NCBI GenBank assembly: GCA_016710525.1
Contig: JADJVQ010000017.1
Span: 119,472-183,471 of the forward strand
From: Burkholderiaceae bacterium
Lineage (GTDB): Bacteria; Pseudomonadota; Gammaproteobacteria; Burkholderiales; Burkholderiaceae_E
DNA: 64,000 bases
Direction of reading: 5' to 3'
In this document: piece by piece, positions 34,112 to 43,775 of the stretch
Layout of the letters: the number at the start of each line of letters is the position of its first letter
Position numbering within the stretch: the first letter of the stretch is position 1
Program-made: the position numbers and the translations under genes
The notes under the pieces: model-generated
What the model was told of the DNA's origin: nothing
Databases searched by the model: none
What the model saw: the letters and a program-made list of their open reading frames with translations, nothing else

Positions 34112-35841
34112 GCCGTGGCGTCCCTTATTCGGCCAATCCGCTGCTGCGCATCAAGCTGCCGGCCTACCGCTCGCGCCTGCTGCTGCTGCTGATGGCATTC
34201 GCATTTCTCGCGCTGATCGGGCGGGCTGCCTATCTGCAGCTTTTCACACATGGTTTCCTGCAGAAGCAGGGCGAGTCGCGCTATGGCCGCACCATCGAGC
34301 TGCCTGCTTCGCGCGGCAAGGTCTTCGACCGCAACGGCGTGGTGCTGGCTTCCAGCCTGCCGGCGCGCGCGGTCTGGGTATCGCCCGACGAGGTGAAGGC
34401 GACACCGGAACAGCTGGCGAGCCTGGCCAGGCTGCTCGAGATGCCGCCCGCCGAACTGGCGCGCCGGCTCGACGTCAAGGGCAAGACCTTCGTCTATCTG
34501 AAGCGCCAGGTCGAGGCCGAGGTGGCCGAGCGAGTGCGCGCGCTGGCGATCCCGGGTGTGCATCAACGCAAGGAATACAAGCGGTTCTACCCTGAAGGCG
34601 AAGCGCTGGCCCACGTGGTGGGGTTCACCAACGTCGAGGACATCGGCCAGGAAGGCATCGAGCTTGCCCAGGAGCGCCAGCTGGCGGGCAAGCCAGGCAG
34701 CCGGCGCGTGCTCCAGGACAACTTCAATCGGGTGATCGAAGACGTCGGCACGCTGCGCGAACCGCTCGAAGGGCACGACCTGCAGCTGTCCATCGACAGC
34801 AAGATCCAGTTCCATGCCTTCTCGGCGCTGCGCGAAGCGCTGCGCGAGCACCGGGCCAAGGCCGGCGCCGCGGTGGTGCTCGATGTCCAGACGGGCGAAG
34901 TGCTGGCGCTGGCCAATCTGCCGACCTACAACCCCAACCAGCGCGGTCAGCTGTCGGGCGCCCAGTTGCGCAACCGGGTGATCACCGACACCTTCGAGCC
35001 GGGCTCCACGATGAAGCCGTTCACCTCGGCGATGGCGCTGGAGTCGGGCCGATTCACGCCGCAGACGGTGATCCAGACGGCGCCGGGCCGGCTGACCATC
35101 GGGTCGGCGACGATCGGCGATGCCCATACTTATGGCGCCCTGACCGTCGAACAGGTGCTGCAGAAATCCTCGAACGTCGGCACCGCCAAGATCGCGCTGA
35201 CCTTCCCGCCGGAAAAGATGTGGAATATGTTCACTGCGGTCGGCTTCGGGCAGGCACCGGATCTCGGCTTTCCGGGTGCGGTCGCCGGGCGGGTTCGCCC
35301 GCACAAGAGCTGGCGACCGATCGAGCAGGCGACGATGTCTTATGGCCATGGTGTTTCGGTCTCGCTGATCCAGATGGCGCGCGCTTATACCGTGTTCGCC
35401 CGTGATGGCGACCTCGTGCCGTTGTCGATGGTGCGCACCGGCGTGCCCGCGGTCGGCGTCAAGGTGATCGAGCCGCGCACCGCGCAGGCGGTGCGGCGCA
35501 TGCTCGAACTGGCTGCCGGACCCGGCGGCACGGCGCCCAAGGCCCAGATCGTCGGTTACCGGGTTGCCGGAAAAACGGGCACCGCGCACAAGCAGGAGGG
35601 CGGGCGCTACATCAACAAGTACATCGCGTCCTTCGTCGGATTCGCGCCGGCCTCCAATCCTCGCATCGTGATCGCGGTGATGATCGACGAGCCTTCGGCC
35701 GGACGGCACTATGGCGGCGATGTCGCCGCCCCGGTGTTCGCGCAGATCGCCGGCGATTCGCTGCGTGCGCTCAGAGTCGCGCCCGATGCGCCGCTGGCCA
35801 ATCTGGTGATTCCGGCAGAACCGGTCAAGGAGAGCATGTGA
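34108..35841 (+). CDS. ftsI: Penicillin-binding protein 3 (FtsI), septal transpeptidase
   Basis: 577 aa, GTG start with CAGGAGG 8 bp upstream. One N-terminal membrane helix, class B PBP dimerisation domain, and transpeptidase motifs STMK (Ser300, Lys303), SSN (354-356) and KTGT (Lys489). Crosslinks septal peptidoglycan together with FtsW. The stop overlaps the murE GTG. Confidence 0.95.
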   Translation: MSRGVPYSANPLLRIKLPAYRSRLLLLLMAFAFLALIGRAAYLQLFTHGFLQKQGESRYGRTIELPASRGKVFDRNGVVLASSLPARAVWVSPDEVKATPEQLASLARLLEMPPAELARRLDVKGKTFVYLKRQVEAEVAERVRALAIPGVHQRKEYKRFYPEGEALAHVVGFTNVEDIGQEGIELAQERQLAGKPGSRRVLQDNFNRVIEDVGTLREPLEGHDLQLSIDSKIQFHAFSALREALREHRAKAGAAVVLDVQTGEVLALANLPTYNPNQRGQLSGAQLRNRVITDTFEPGSTMKPFTSAMALESGRFTPQTVIQTAPGRLTIGSATIGDAHTYGALTVEQVLQKSSNVGTAKIALTFPPEKMWNMFTAVGFGQAPDLGFPGAVAGRVRPHKSWRPIEQATMSYGHGVSVSLIQMARAYTVFARDGDLVPLSMVRTGVPAVGVKVIEPRTAQAVRRMLELAAGPGGTAPKAQIVGYRVAGKTGTAHKQEGGRYINKYIASFVGFAPASNPRIVIAVMIDEPSAGRHYGGDVAAPVFAQIAGDSLRALRVAPDAPLANLVIPAEPVKESM

Positions 35842-37445
35842 GCGCCCTGCCGGTGCCGCACGGCGACGACCGGCCCGACGGCCTGGCGCCCGACAGCGTG
35901 CGTCCGATCGGGCACTGGCTGCGTGCGCGCCTGCCCGAGGGCGCGCGGCTGCTTGCCGACAGCCGCCAGATCCGGCCTGGAGATGCCTTTTTCGCCTACC
36001 CGGGTTTACAGGCCGATGGCCGGCAGTTCATTGCCCAGGCGCTGGCGCAGGGCGCCGCCGCGATCGTCCACGAAGCCGACCCCGACCTGACCGACGAACT
36101 GCCCGCGCACGTCGACCATCTCGGAGTGACCGGCCTGCGCGATCTTGCCGGACCGATCGCCGCTGAGTTTCATGGCCGCGTCGCGCGCAAGCTGCGCGTG
36201 GTGGCGGTGACCGGCACCAATGGCAAGACCAGCGTGTCGCACTGGGTCGCGCGCGGACTGTCGCGCGCCGGCATTCCCGCCGCGATTGTCGGCACGCTGG
36301 GCGGCGGCCTGGTGCAAGACTCGGCCTTGCCGCGGTTCGAGTCGACCGGTCTGACCACTCCCGATGCGCTTGGTCTGCAGCGCATGCTAGCCAGCTTCGT
36401 TGCGCGCGGCGCGCGCAGCGCGGCCATGGAAGCGTCGTCGATCGGTCTCGATCAGGGGCGCCTGAATGGCACCGCGATCGAGGTCGCGGCGTTCACCAAC
36501 CTGACCCGGGACCACCTCGACTATCACCGATCGATGGAAGAGTACGCCGCGGCCAAGGCCCGGCTGTTCGCCTGGCCGGGTTTGCGGGCCGCCGTGGTCA
36601 ATGGAGACGACCCGGCCAGCGTCGCGATGCTGGCTGCGATCGCCGGGTCGCCGGGCAGCGCGCCGGTGCTGCGTATTGCCTACGGCTTCTCGCCGGGCCA
36701 GCATGGCGTCCGGGTCGACCGGATGCTGCTGGCCGACCGGGTCATCGAGGATGCGCAGGGCATCACGCTGTCGCTGGCCGGCGATTACGGTCGCGCCGAT
36801 CTGCGGCTGCACCTGCTGGGCCGCTTCAATGTATCCAATGCGATGGCCGTTGCCAGCTGCTGGCTGGCGCTGGGCGTGCCGCTCGAATCGGTCGTCGACC
36901 TGCTGGAGCAGCTCGAGCCGGTGGCCGGGCGGATGCAGCGCATCGAGTCGCCCGGTGCGCCGATGGTGGTGGTCGACTACGCCCACTCGCCCGACGCTCT
37001 GGCCAATACCCTCGAAGCGTTGCGGCCGGTCGCGCTCGCCCGCGGCGGCGCGCTGTGGTGCGTATTCGGAGCAGGCGGAGATCGTGATCCCGGCAAGCGG
37101 CCGATGATGGGCTATATCGCGCAACGCGGGGCCGATCGCGTCGTGGTCACATCCGACAACCCGCGCAGCGAGGCGCCGTTTCGGATCGTCTCCGATATCC
37201 GGGCTGGCCTGAGCCGGGAACCCTTTGCCACCGAGCTGGACCGCGAACGCGCGATCGAACTGGCCATCGCGCAGGCGAACGCCGCGGACGTGGTCCTGAT
37301 CGCGGGCAAGGGGCACGAGGACTACCAGGAAATCCAGGGCACGCGCCACCCGTTCTCGGACGTGCAGGTGGCCCGGCGCGCGCAGGCCAGACGGAATGCA
37401 GATGACCCCGCGCAGGCCCCCTCGGGCGGAGCGGCCGATGTTTAG
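35838..37445 (+). CDS. murE: UDP-MurNAc-tripeptide synthetase
   Basis: 535 aa, GTG start overlapping the ftsI stop. Mur ligase with ATP loop VTGTNGKTSV, carbamylated-lysine region and DNPR motif (SDNPRSEAP), which indicates meso-diaminopimelate as the added amino acid. Cytoplasmic. Its last 8 bp overlap murF. Confidence 0.95.
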   Translation: MSALPVPHGDDRPDGLAPDSVRPIGHWLRARLPEGARLLADSRQIRPGDAFFAYPGLQADGRQFIAQALAQGAAAIVHEADPDLTDELPAHVDHLGVTGLRDLAGPIAAEFHGRVARKLRVVAVTGTNGKTSVSHWVARGLSRAGIPAAIVGTLGGGLVQDSALPRFESTGLTTPDALGLQRMLASFVARGARSAAMEASSIGLDQGRLNGTAIEVAAFTNLTRDHLDYHRSMEEYAAAKARLFAWPGLRAAVVNGDDPASVAMLAAIAGSPGSAPVLRIAYGFSPGQHGVRVDRMLLADRVIEDAQGITLSLAGDYGRADLRLHLLGRFNVSNAMAVASCWLALGVPLESVVDLLEQLEPVAGRMQRIESPGAPMVVVDYAHSPDALANTLEALRPVALARGGALWCVFGAGGDRDPGKRPMMGYIAQRGADRVVVTSDNPRSEAPFRIVSDIRAGLSREPFATELDRERAIELAIAQANAADVVLIAGKGHEDYQEIQGTRHPFSDVQVARRAQARRNADDPAQAPSGGAADV

Positions 37446-38808
37446 CGTGCGCCAGGCGTTCGAATGGTTGTCCGCCGGGCGGCTGATCGGCGATGGCGCG
37501 GTGCCGATTGCCGACGTCTGCACCGACACCCGCGCGATCCGCAAGGGCTGCCTGTTCGTCGCGCTGCGCGGCGAGCGCTACGATGCCCACGATTTCATCC
37601 CCCAGGCGATCGCCGCCGGCGCGGGCGCCGTCCTGGCCGAACGATGGGTCGAGGGCATGCGCGCGCCTGCCCTGCTGGTCGCCGACACGCGGATCGCCTT
37701 TGGCGAAATCGCGCGCGGCTGGCGGCGCCGTTTCGAGCTGCCGGTGCTGGCGGTGACCGGCAGCAACGGCAAGACCACGGTCAAGGAAATGCTGGCCGCG
37801 ATCCTGGCCACCCGCTACGGCGAGGCCCATCGGCTGGCCACGGCAGGAAACCTGAACAACGACATCGGTGTGCCGATCTCGGTCCTGCGGCTTCGCGAGC
37901 AGCATCAGGCGGCGGTGTTCGAGCTCGGCATGAACCGTCCCGGCGAAATCGCCTGGCTGGCGCAGATCGCCCAGCCGGCGGTCGTGCTGGTGAACAACGC
38001 CCAGCGTGAACATCAGGAGTTCATGGGTTCGGTCCTGGCGACCGCCTTCGAAAACGGTGCGGCGATCTCGGCGCTGCCCGAATCGGGTGTCGCGGTCTAC
38101 CCGGGCGACGATCCCCATTCGCCGTTGTGGCGTGAACTGGCCGGCAAGCGCCGCTGCCTGTCTTTCGGGCTGGATGAACGCTGCGCGGTCCGCAGCCGGC
38201 CCGACGCGCGCCCGGAACAGTTCGAAATGGATCTGAACGGATCCGTGGTGACCGTGAGCCTGTCGATCGACGGCCTGCACAACGTCCGCAATGCGCTGGC
38301 CGCGGCGGCCTGCGCGCTGGCGATCGGCATCGAGCCTAAGGTCATCGCTGCCGGACTGGCCGCCTTTCGGCCGGTGCGCGGTCGCCTGGCACGGCTGAAA
38401 TCGCCCAGCGGCGCGCAGTTGATCGACGACAGCTACAACGCCAATCCCGATTCGGTCCGCGCGGCGATCGAAGTGCTGGCCGGCGCGGTCTCCCCCAGGG
38501 TGCTGGTTCTGGGCGACATGGGCGAGGTCGGCGAACAGGGTGAGCAGTTCCACCGCGAAGTCATCGACTATGCGCAGGCCCGCGGCATCGATCATCTTCT
38601 GGCGCTGGGCGAGGCAACCGGGCGGGCCGTGCGCGCGAGCGCGCATCCCGGGTTCGAGGCCTTCGACACCATCGAGTCCCTGATCGAGCGTGTCGCCCAG
38701 CTGGCGGTGGCGCCGGCGACGGTGCTGGTCAAGGGGTCGCGCTTCATGCAGATGGAGCGGGTGGTCGCTGCGCTGGTGCGGCGGGTCGAAACGGCCGGGG
38801 CCCACTGA
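37438..38808 (+). CDS. murF: UDP-MurNAc-pentapeptide synthetase
   Basis: 456 aa; ATG 37438 (MFSVRQAFEWLSAG) matches where the family begins, overlapping the end of murE. ATP loop VTGSNGKTTVKEML, GNLNNDIGVP, ELGMNRPGEI and IDDSYNANPDS. Adds D-Ala-D-Ala to the UDP-MurNAc-tripeptide. Confidence 0.95.
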   Translation: MFSVRQAFEWLSAGRLIGDGAVPIADVCTDTRAIRKGCLFVALRGERYDAHDFIPQAIAAGAGAVLAERWVEGMRAPALLVADTRIAFGEIARGWRRRFELPVLAVTGSNGKTTVKEMLAAILATRYGEAHRLATAGNLNNDIGVPISVLRLREQHQAAVFELGMNRPGEIAWLAQIAQPAVVLVNNAQREHQEFMGSVLATAFENGAAISALPESGVAVYPGDDPHSPLWRELAGKRRCLSFGLDERCAVRSRPDARPEQFEMDLNGSVVTVSLSIDGLHNVRNALAAAACALAIGIEPKVIAAGLAAFRPVRGRLARLKSPSGAQLIDDSYNANPDSVRAAIEVLAGAVSPRVLVLGDMGEVGEQGEQFHREVIDYAQARGIDHLLALGEATGRAVRASAHPGFEAFDTIESLIERVAQLAVAPATVLVKGSRFMQMERVVAALVRRVETAGAH

Positions 38809-38809
38809 C

Positions 38810-39979
38810 ATGCTGCTGGAACTCGCCCAATGGCTGGCGCGCGACATCCGCGGATTCGCGGTGTTCAACTACATCACGCTGCGCGCGGTGATGGCGAGCC
38901 TGACCGCACTGGCGATCGGATTGCTGTTCGGGCCGATGCTGATCCGCAAGCTCGCCGAACTGAAGATCGGCCAGGCGGTGCGCGACGACGGTCCCCAGAC
39001 CCACCTGAACAAGTCAGGTACCCCCACGATGGGCGGCGCACTGATTCTCGTGGCCATCGGCGCCGCCACGCTGCTGTGGTCCGATCTGTCCAATCGCTTC
39101 GTCTGGATCGTGCTGCTGGTGACCCTGGGCTACGGCGCGATCGGCTGGGTCGACGACTACCGGAAGGTCGTCCACAAGAATCCGAAGGGCATGTCGGCGC
39201 GCGACAAATTCTTCTGGCAGTCGCTGATCGGGGGCATCGCCGCGGTGTACCTCGCCTTCGCGGTGCCTGCCCAGACGAATGGCCAGGCGCTGGATCTGTT
39301 TGCCCAGTGGGTCAGCAGCGGACTGGCCATGGACCTGCCGCCCAAGGCCGACCTGATCGTGCCGTTCTTCAAGAACATCGCCTATCCGCTGGGAGTGTTC
39401 GGGTTCATCGTGCTCACCTTCCTGGTGATCGTGGGCACCAGCAATGCGGTCAACCTGACCGACGGCGCCGATGGGCTGGCGATCATGCCCTCGGTGCTGG
39501 TCGGCGCGGCGCTGGGCATATTCGCCTACGTGACCGGCAATGCCGTGTTCTCGAAGTACCTGCTCATCCCCTACATTGCCGGTGCCGGCGAACTGACGGT
39601 GTTCTGTGCGGCCATTGGCGGCGCCGGCCTGGCCTTCCTCTGGTACAACGCCTACCCCGCCCAGGTCTTCATGGGCGATGTCGGGGCGCTGGCCCTGGGC
39701 GGCGCGCTGGGCACGGTGGCGGTGATCGTGCGCCAGGAAATCGTGCTGTTCATCATGGGCGGCGTGTTCGTCGCCGAGACGATGTCGGTGATGCTCCAGG
39801 TGGGCTGGTTCAAGTACACCAAGCGGCGCTACGGCCAGGGCCGGCGCATCTTCCGCATGGCGCCGCTGCACCACCATTTCGAAGTGGGCGGCGTCAAGGA
39901 GAGTCAGGTCGTCGTGCGCTTTTGGATCGTCACGATGATGCTGGTGCTGTTCGGTCTGTCGTCGCTGAAGCTGCGGTGA
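38810..39979 (+). CDS. mraY: Phospho-MurNAc-pentapeptide translocase
   Basis: 389 aa integral membrane enzyme with about ten helices. Signatures GTPTMGGAL, GWVDDYRKVV, NLTDGADGLA and APLHHHFE hold the catalytic Asp and His residues. Makes lipid I from UDP-MurNAc-pentapeptide and undecaprenyl phosphate. Starts 1 bp after the murF stop. Confidence 0.96.
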   Translation: MLLELAQWLARDIRGFAVFNYITLRAVMASLTALAIGLLFGPMLIRKLAELKIGQAVRDDGPQTHLNKSGTPTMGGALILVAIGAATLLWSDLSNRFVWIVLLVTLGYGAIGWVDDYRKVVHKNPKGMSARDKFFWQSLIGGIAAVYLAFAVPAQTNGQALDLFAQWVSSGLAMDLPPKADLIVPFFKNIAYPLGVFGFIVLTFLVIVGTSNAVNLTDGADGLAIMPSVLVGAALGIFAYVTGNAVFSKYLLIPYIAGAGELTVFCAAIGGAGLAFLWYNAYPAQVFMGDVGALALGGALGTVAVIVRQEIVLFIMGGVFVAETMSVMLQVGWFKYTKRRYGQGRRIFRMAPLHHHFEVGGVKESQVVVRFWIVTMMLVLFGLSSLKLR

Positions 39980-41487
39980 ACGCGATGCCCGAGCAACTGC
40001 AACTGTTCGATCTGGCCGGACGCCATGTGCTGGTCGTCGGGCTGGGCGAGTCGGGTCTGGCGATGGCCCGCTGGGCGTCGTTTCGCGGCGCACGGGTGAC
40101 CGTCGTCGACACCCGGGAGCTGCCGCCGCAGCTGTCCGGCCTGCAGCACGACGTGCCGACGGCCCGCTTCGTCGGGGGGCCGCTGAGCGACGCGCTGCTG
40201 GCCGACGCCGACCTGCTGGCCTGGAGTCCGGGCCTGTCGATCGAGATCGGCGACAGCGCGGCCTTTCATGCAGCGGCGCTCGCCCGCGGCCTGCCGGTCG
40301 CCGGCGAGATCGAGCTCTTCGCGCAGGCGCTGGCGATGCTGCGCGAGCAGGGGTATGCCCCCCGCCTGGCAGCCATCACCGGCACCAACGGCAAGACCAC
40401 CACCACGCGGCTGGTCGGCCACCTTTGCTCGCATGCGGGTCTGAGAGTGGCGGTTGCCGGCAACATTGCACCCGCAGCGCTGGATGTGCTGCGAACCCGG
40501 CTGATCGAGTGCGGCGAGGTGCCCGATCCCGAGCGCCTGCCCCAGGTCTGGGTGCTGGAGCTTTCCAGCTTCCAGCTGGCGCTGACCCAGAGCCTCGCTC
40601 CCGATGCCGCGGCGATCCTGAATCTGTCCCAGGATCACCTGGATTGGCACGCCACGATGGCGAGCTACACCGCCGCCAAGCAGCGCATTTACCGGGGTGC
40701 CGGACTGTGCGTCTGGAATCGCGACGACGCGCTCACCGAGCCGCCGCGTGACGCGCGGCGCGCCAGTTTCGGTTTCTCGCTGCCGGGAGCCCTGGACGAG
40801 TTCGGCATCGCCCACGACGGCGGGCTGCGCTGGCTCGCCTACGCGGTCCCGGGTGACGACCCGCCGCCCACGCGACGGCGTCCGCAGCCGGTCACCGTCG
40901 TCGTCAAGCGGATGATGCCCGCCGATGCGCTGCGCATCCGGGGCACTCACAATCATGCCAATGCGCTGGCTGCGCTGGCGCTGGCCAGGGCGCTCGGTGC
41001 GCCGATCCCTTCGATGCTGCACGCGCTGCGCGACTTCGAGGGCGAACCGCATCGTTGCGAACTGGTCGCGGTGCTCGACGATGTCGAGTACTACGACGAC
41101 AGCAAGGGCACCAATGTCGGCGCCACGGTGGCCGCGTTGTCGGGGCTGGGCAAGCGCTGCCTGCTGATCGCGGGCGGCGAAGGCAAAGGGCAGGATTTTT
41201 CGCCGCTGGCCGCGCCCGTGCGCGCCCACGCGCGCGCGGTCTTGCTGATCGGCCGCGACGCGCCGCGCCTGCGCGAGGCGCTGGCCGACACGGGTGTGCC
41301 GCTCACCGAGTGCGCGACCCTCGAGGACGCCGTCTCCCAGGCGCGTGCGATGGCGCAGCTGGGCGACGCCGTGCTGCTCTCGCCGGCTTGCGCCAGCTTC
41401 GACATGTTCCGGAACTACGAACACCGTTCCGAGGTGTTCGTTGCCGCGGTGCGGACGCTGGCTCAGGACGCGGGGTTGCCGTGCTGA
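39976..41487 (+). CDS. murD: UDP-MurNAc-L-alanine:D-glutamate ligase
   Basis: 503 aa. N-terminal UDP-binding region LVVGLGESGLAMARW, ATP loop ITGTNGKTTTTRL, NLSQDHLDWH, and C-terminal YYDDSKGTNVGA and LLSPACASFDMFRNYEHR. Adds D-Glu in the cytoplasm. GTG 39976 overlaps the mraY stop as elsewhere in this cluster; ATG 39985 is an equally possible start. Confidence 0.94.
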   Translation: MNAMPEQLQLFDLAGRHVLVVGLGESGLAMARWASFRGARVTVVDTRELPPQLSGLQHDVPTARFVGGPLSDALLADADLLAWSPGLSIEIGDSAAFHAAALARGLPVAGEIELFAQALAMLREQGYAPRLAAITGTNGKTTTTRLVGHLCSHAGLRVAVAGNIAPAALDVLRTRLIECGEVPDPERLPQVWVLELSSFQLALTQSLAPDAAAILNLSQDHLDWHATMASYTAAKQRIYRGAGLCVWNRDDALTEPPRDARRASFGFSLPGALDEFGIAHDGGLRWLAYAVPGDDPPPTRRRPQPVTVVVKRMMPADALRIRGTHNHANALAALALARALGAPIPSMLHALRDFEGEPHRCELVAVLDDVEYYDDSKGTNVGATVAALSGLGKRCLLIAGGEGKGQDFSPLAAPVRAHARAVLLIGRDAPRLREALADTGVPLTECATLEDAVSQARAMAQLGDAVLLSPACASFDMFRNYEHRSEVFVAAVRTLAQDAGLPC

Positions 41488-42680
41488 GCCTGCGGCTGCC
41501 CTGGGCCCGCCGTGCCGGCGATCGCACGGTCGTGCGCAATGCCTTGTCGTCGAACGCGCAGTCGATCGACGTCGCGCTGCTGTGGGTGGTCGGCACGCTG
41601 CTGGCGATCGGTCTGGTGATGGTTTATTCGGCATCGATCGCCCTGCCCGATTCGCCCAAGTTCGCCGCCTACAAGCCGACCCATTTCCTGATGCGCCATG
41701 CGTTCTCGATCGCTCTGGCCATCCCGGTGGGCCTGATCGTGTTCGCCACGCCGATGCGCTTCTGGCAGCGCTGGGCGCCGATGCTGTTCCTGGCCTGCCT
41801 GGTGCTGCTGGTGATCGTGCTGATCCCCGGCGTGGGCAAGGTGGTCTATGGCGCGCGCCGCTGGCTGTCGCTGGGCTTCACCAGCCTGCAGCCATCCGAA
41901 CTGATGAAGCTGTTCGTGATCCTGTACGTGGCCGACTACACGGTGCGCAAGCAGGACTACATGCAGCAGTTCTCCAAGGGCTTCCTGCCGATGGGCGCGG
42001 CGGTCGCCGCAGTGGGCCTGCTGCTGCTGCTGGAGCCCGATCTGGGAGCCTTCGTGGTGATCGCCACCGTGGCGATGGGCATGCTGTTCCTGGGCGGGGT
42101 GAACGGCAAGCTGTTCGCCGGGCTGGTCGTGATCGCCTTGTCGACCTTTTCGCTGCTGATCATGCTCTCCCCCTGGCGGCGCGATCGCATCTTCGCCTAC
42201 CTCGATCCGTTCGCCGATCCCTTGGGCAAGGGCTATCAGCTCACCCATTCGCTGATCGCCTTCGGCCGCGGCGAGGTCTTCGGCGTGGGTCTGGGCGGTT
42301 CGATCGAGAAGCTGCATTACCTGCCCGAGGCCCACACCGACTTCCTGCTGGCGGTGATCGGCGAAGAGCTCGGACTGGTCGGCGTGCTGGTGGTGATCGG
42401 CCTCTTCTACTGGTTCACGCGCCGGGCCTTCGAGATCGGCCGGCAGGCGATCGCGATCGACCGGGTGTTCGCCGGCCTGGTCGCCAAGGGTGTGGCCCTT
42501 TGGCTGGGTTTCCAGGCCTTCATCAACATGGGGGTGAATGTCGGCTTGCTGCCGACCAAAGGCCTGACGCTGCCGCTGATGAGCTATGGCGGCTCGGGCG
42601 TGCTGGTCAACTGCATCGCCATCGCCATCCTGCTGCGCGTGGATTTTGAGAACAGGAAACTCATGCGGGGTGCCGCATGA
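41481..42680 (+). CDS. ftsW: Septal peptidoglycan glycosyltransferase FtsW
   Basis: 399 aa SEDS protein with about ten membrane helices. YSASIALPDSP, ARRWLSLGFTSLQPSELMK, LLEPDLGAFVV, EAHTDFLLAVIGEELG and LPLMSYGGSG are SEDS landmarks, including the catalytic Asp region. Polymerises lipid II at the septum with FtsI. GTG start overlaps murD by 7 bp. Confidence 0.95.
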   Translation: MLSLRLPWARRAGDRTVVRNALSSNAQSIDVALLWVVGTLLAIGLVMVYSASIALPDSPKFAAYKPTHFLMRHAFSIALAIPVGLIVFATPMRFWQRWAPMLFLACLVLLVIVLIPGVGKVVYGARRWLSLGFTSLQPSELMKLFVILYVADYTVRKQDYMQQFSKGFLPMGAAVAAVGLLLLLEPDLGAFVVIATVAMGMLFLGGVNGKLFAGLVVIALSTFSLLIMLSPWRRDRIFAYLDPFADPLGKGYQLTHSLIAFGRGEVFGVGLGGSIEKLHYLPEAHTDFLLAVIGEELGLVGVLVVIGLFYWFTRRAFEIGRQAIAIDRVFAGLVAKGVALWLGFQAFINMGVNVGLLPTKGLTLPLMSYGGSGVLVNCIAIAILLRVDFENRKLMRGAA

Positions 42681-42686
42681 TGGGAC

Positions 42687-43775
42687 TTGAACCGCGTGAC
42701 CCGCACCATCCTGATCATGGCCGGAGGCACCGGTGGCCATGTGATGCCCGGGCTGGCCGTGGCGCACGAGATGCGCGCCCGCGCCTGGAATGTGGTCTGG
42801 ATGGGCAACCCCGACGGAATGGAAGCCACGCTGGTGCCGCGCCATGGCATCACGATGCAGGCGGTGCGCTTCGGCGGCCTGCGCGGCAAGGGCTTCAAGA
42901 CCCTGGTGGCGCTTCCCTGGAACCTGCTGCGGGCCTGTCTGCAGAGCCGGCGGGCATTGCGCGCGGTGCGACCGTCGGTGGTGCTCGGACTGGGCGGCTA
43001 CGTGAGTTTTCCGGGGGGGCTGATGGCACGCCTGACCGGGCGCCCGCTGGTGCTGCACGAGCAGAACTCGGTTGCCGGCATGGCCAATCGGGTGCTCGCG
43101 CGGCTGGCCGACCGGGTGCTGGTGGCCTTCCCCGGCGCCTTGCCCGGTGCCCAATGGACCGGCAATCCGGTGCGCGAGGACATTGCCGCGATCGCGCCGC
43201 CGCAACAGCGCTTTGCGGGCCGCCGCGGCGTGCTGCGCGTGCTGGTGGTCGGCGGCAGCCTGGGCGCGCAGGCGCTCAACGAGCGCCTGCCCGCGGCTCT
43301 GGCGCTGATCGATCCGCAGCGGCGCCCGGCCGTCGTCCACCAGAGCGGACGCGGCCATCGCGACAGCCTCGTCGAACGTTATCGGCAGGCCGGCGTGCAG
43401 GCCGATGTGCGCGAGTTCATCGACGACATGTCCGCTGAACTGGCCTGCGCCGACCTGGTGATCTGCCGAGCCGGCGCGATGACGGTGGCCGAGCTGGCCG
43501 CGGCCGGTGTCGGCAGCGTCCTGGTGCCGCTGCCGCATGCGGTCGACGATCATCAGACCGGCAATGCGCGCTTCCTGTCGGAGCGCGGCGCCGCCTGGCT
43601 GCTGCCGCAGTCTCAGGCCAGCGCCGAGCGCCTGGCCGAGCTGCTTGCCGGCGCGGACCGAACCCAACTGCTCGACATGGCCGTGCAGGCTCGTGGCGCG
43701 GCGCGCCCCGATGCCACCCGGCAGGTCGCCGACGTCTGCGAATCGATCGCAATGCACACCCGAGTTCCCGCATGA
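42687..43775 (+). CDS. murG: UDP-GlcNAc:lipid I N-acetylglucosaminyltransferase
   Basis: 362 aa peripheral membrane GT28 enzyme. AGGTGGHVMPGLAVA, GLGGYVSFPG, HEQNSVAGMANR, VGGSLGAQALNE and CRAGAMTVAELA. Makes lipid II. Initiation is at TTG 42687 or GTG 42696; no ATG in frame is near. Stop overlaps murC (ATGA). Confidence 0.94.
   Translation: MNRVTRTILIMAGGTGGHVMPGLAVAHEMRARAWNVVWMGNPDGMEATLVPRHGITMQAVRFGGLRGKGFKTLVALPWNLLRACLQSRRALRAVRPSVVLGLGGYVSFPGGLMARLTGRPLVLHEQNSVAGMANRVLARLADRVLVAFPGALPGAQWTGNPVREDIAAIAPPQQRFAGRRGVLRVLVVGGSLGAQALNERLPAALALIDPQRRPAVVHQSGRGHRDSLVERYRQAGVQADVREFIDDMSAELACADLVICRAGAMTVAELAAAGVGSVLVPLPHAVDDHQTGNARFLSERGAAWLLPQSQASAERLAELLAGADRTQLLDMAVQARGAARPDATRQVADVCESIAMHTRVPA

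Noticed and set aside
38830..39976. Extended upstream frame of murD through mraY
   Set aside because: The upstream part is Arg/Gly rich and antisense-like; murD similarity starts at the GTG/ATG near 39976-39985.
41463..43757. 764-residue reverse-strand open frame opposite ftsW and murG
   Set aside because: Arises from high GC and codon bias of the real forward genes; His/Gln/Arg-rich composition and no recognisable domain.
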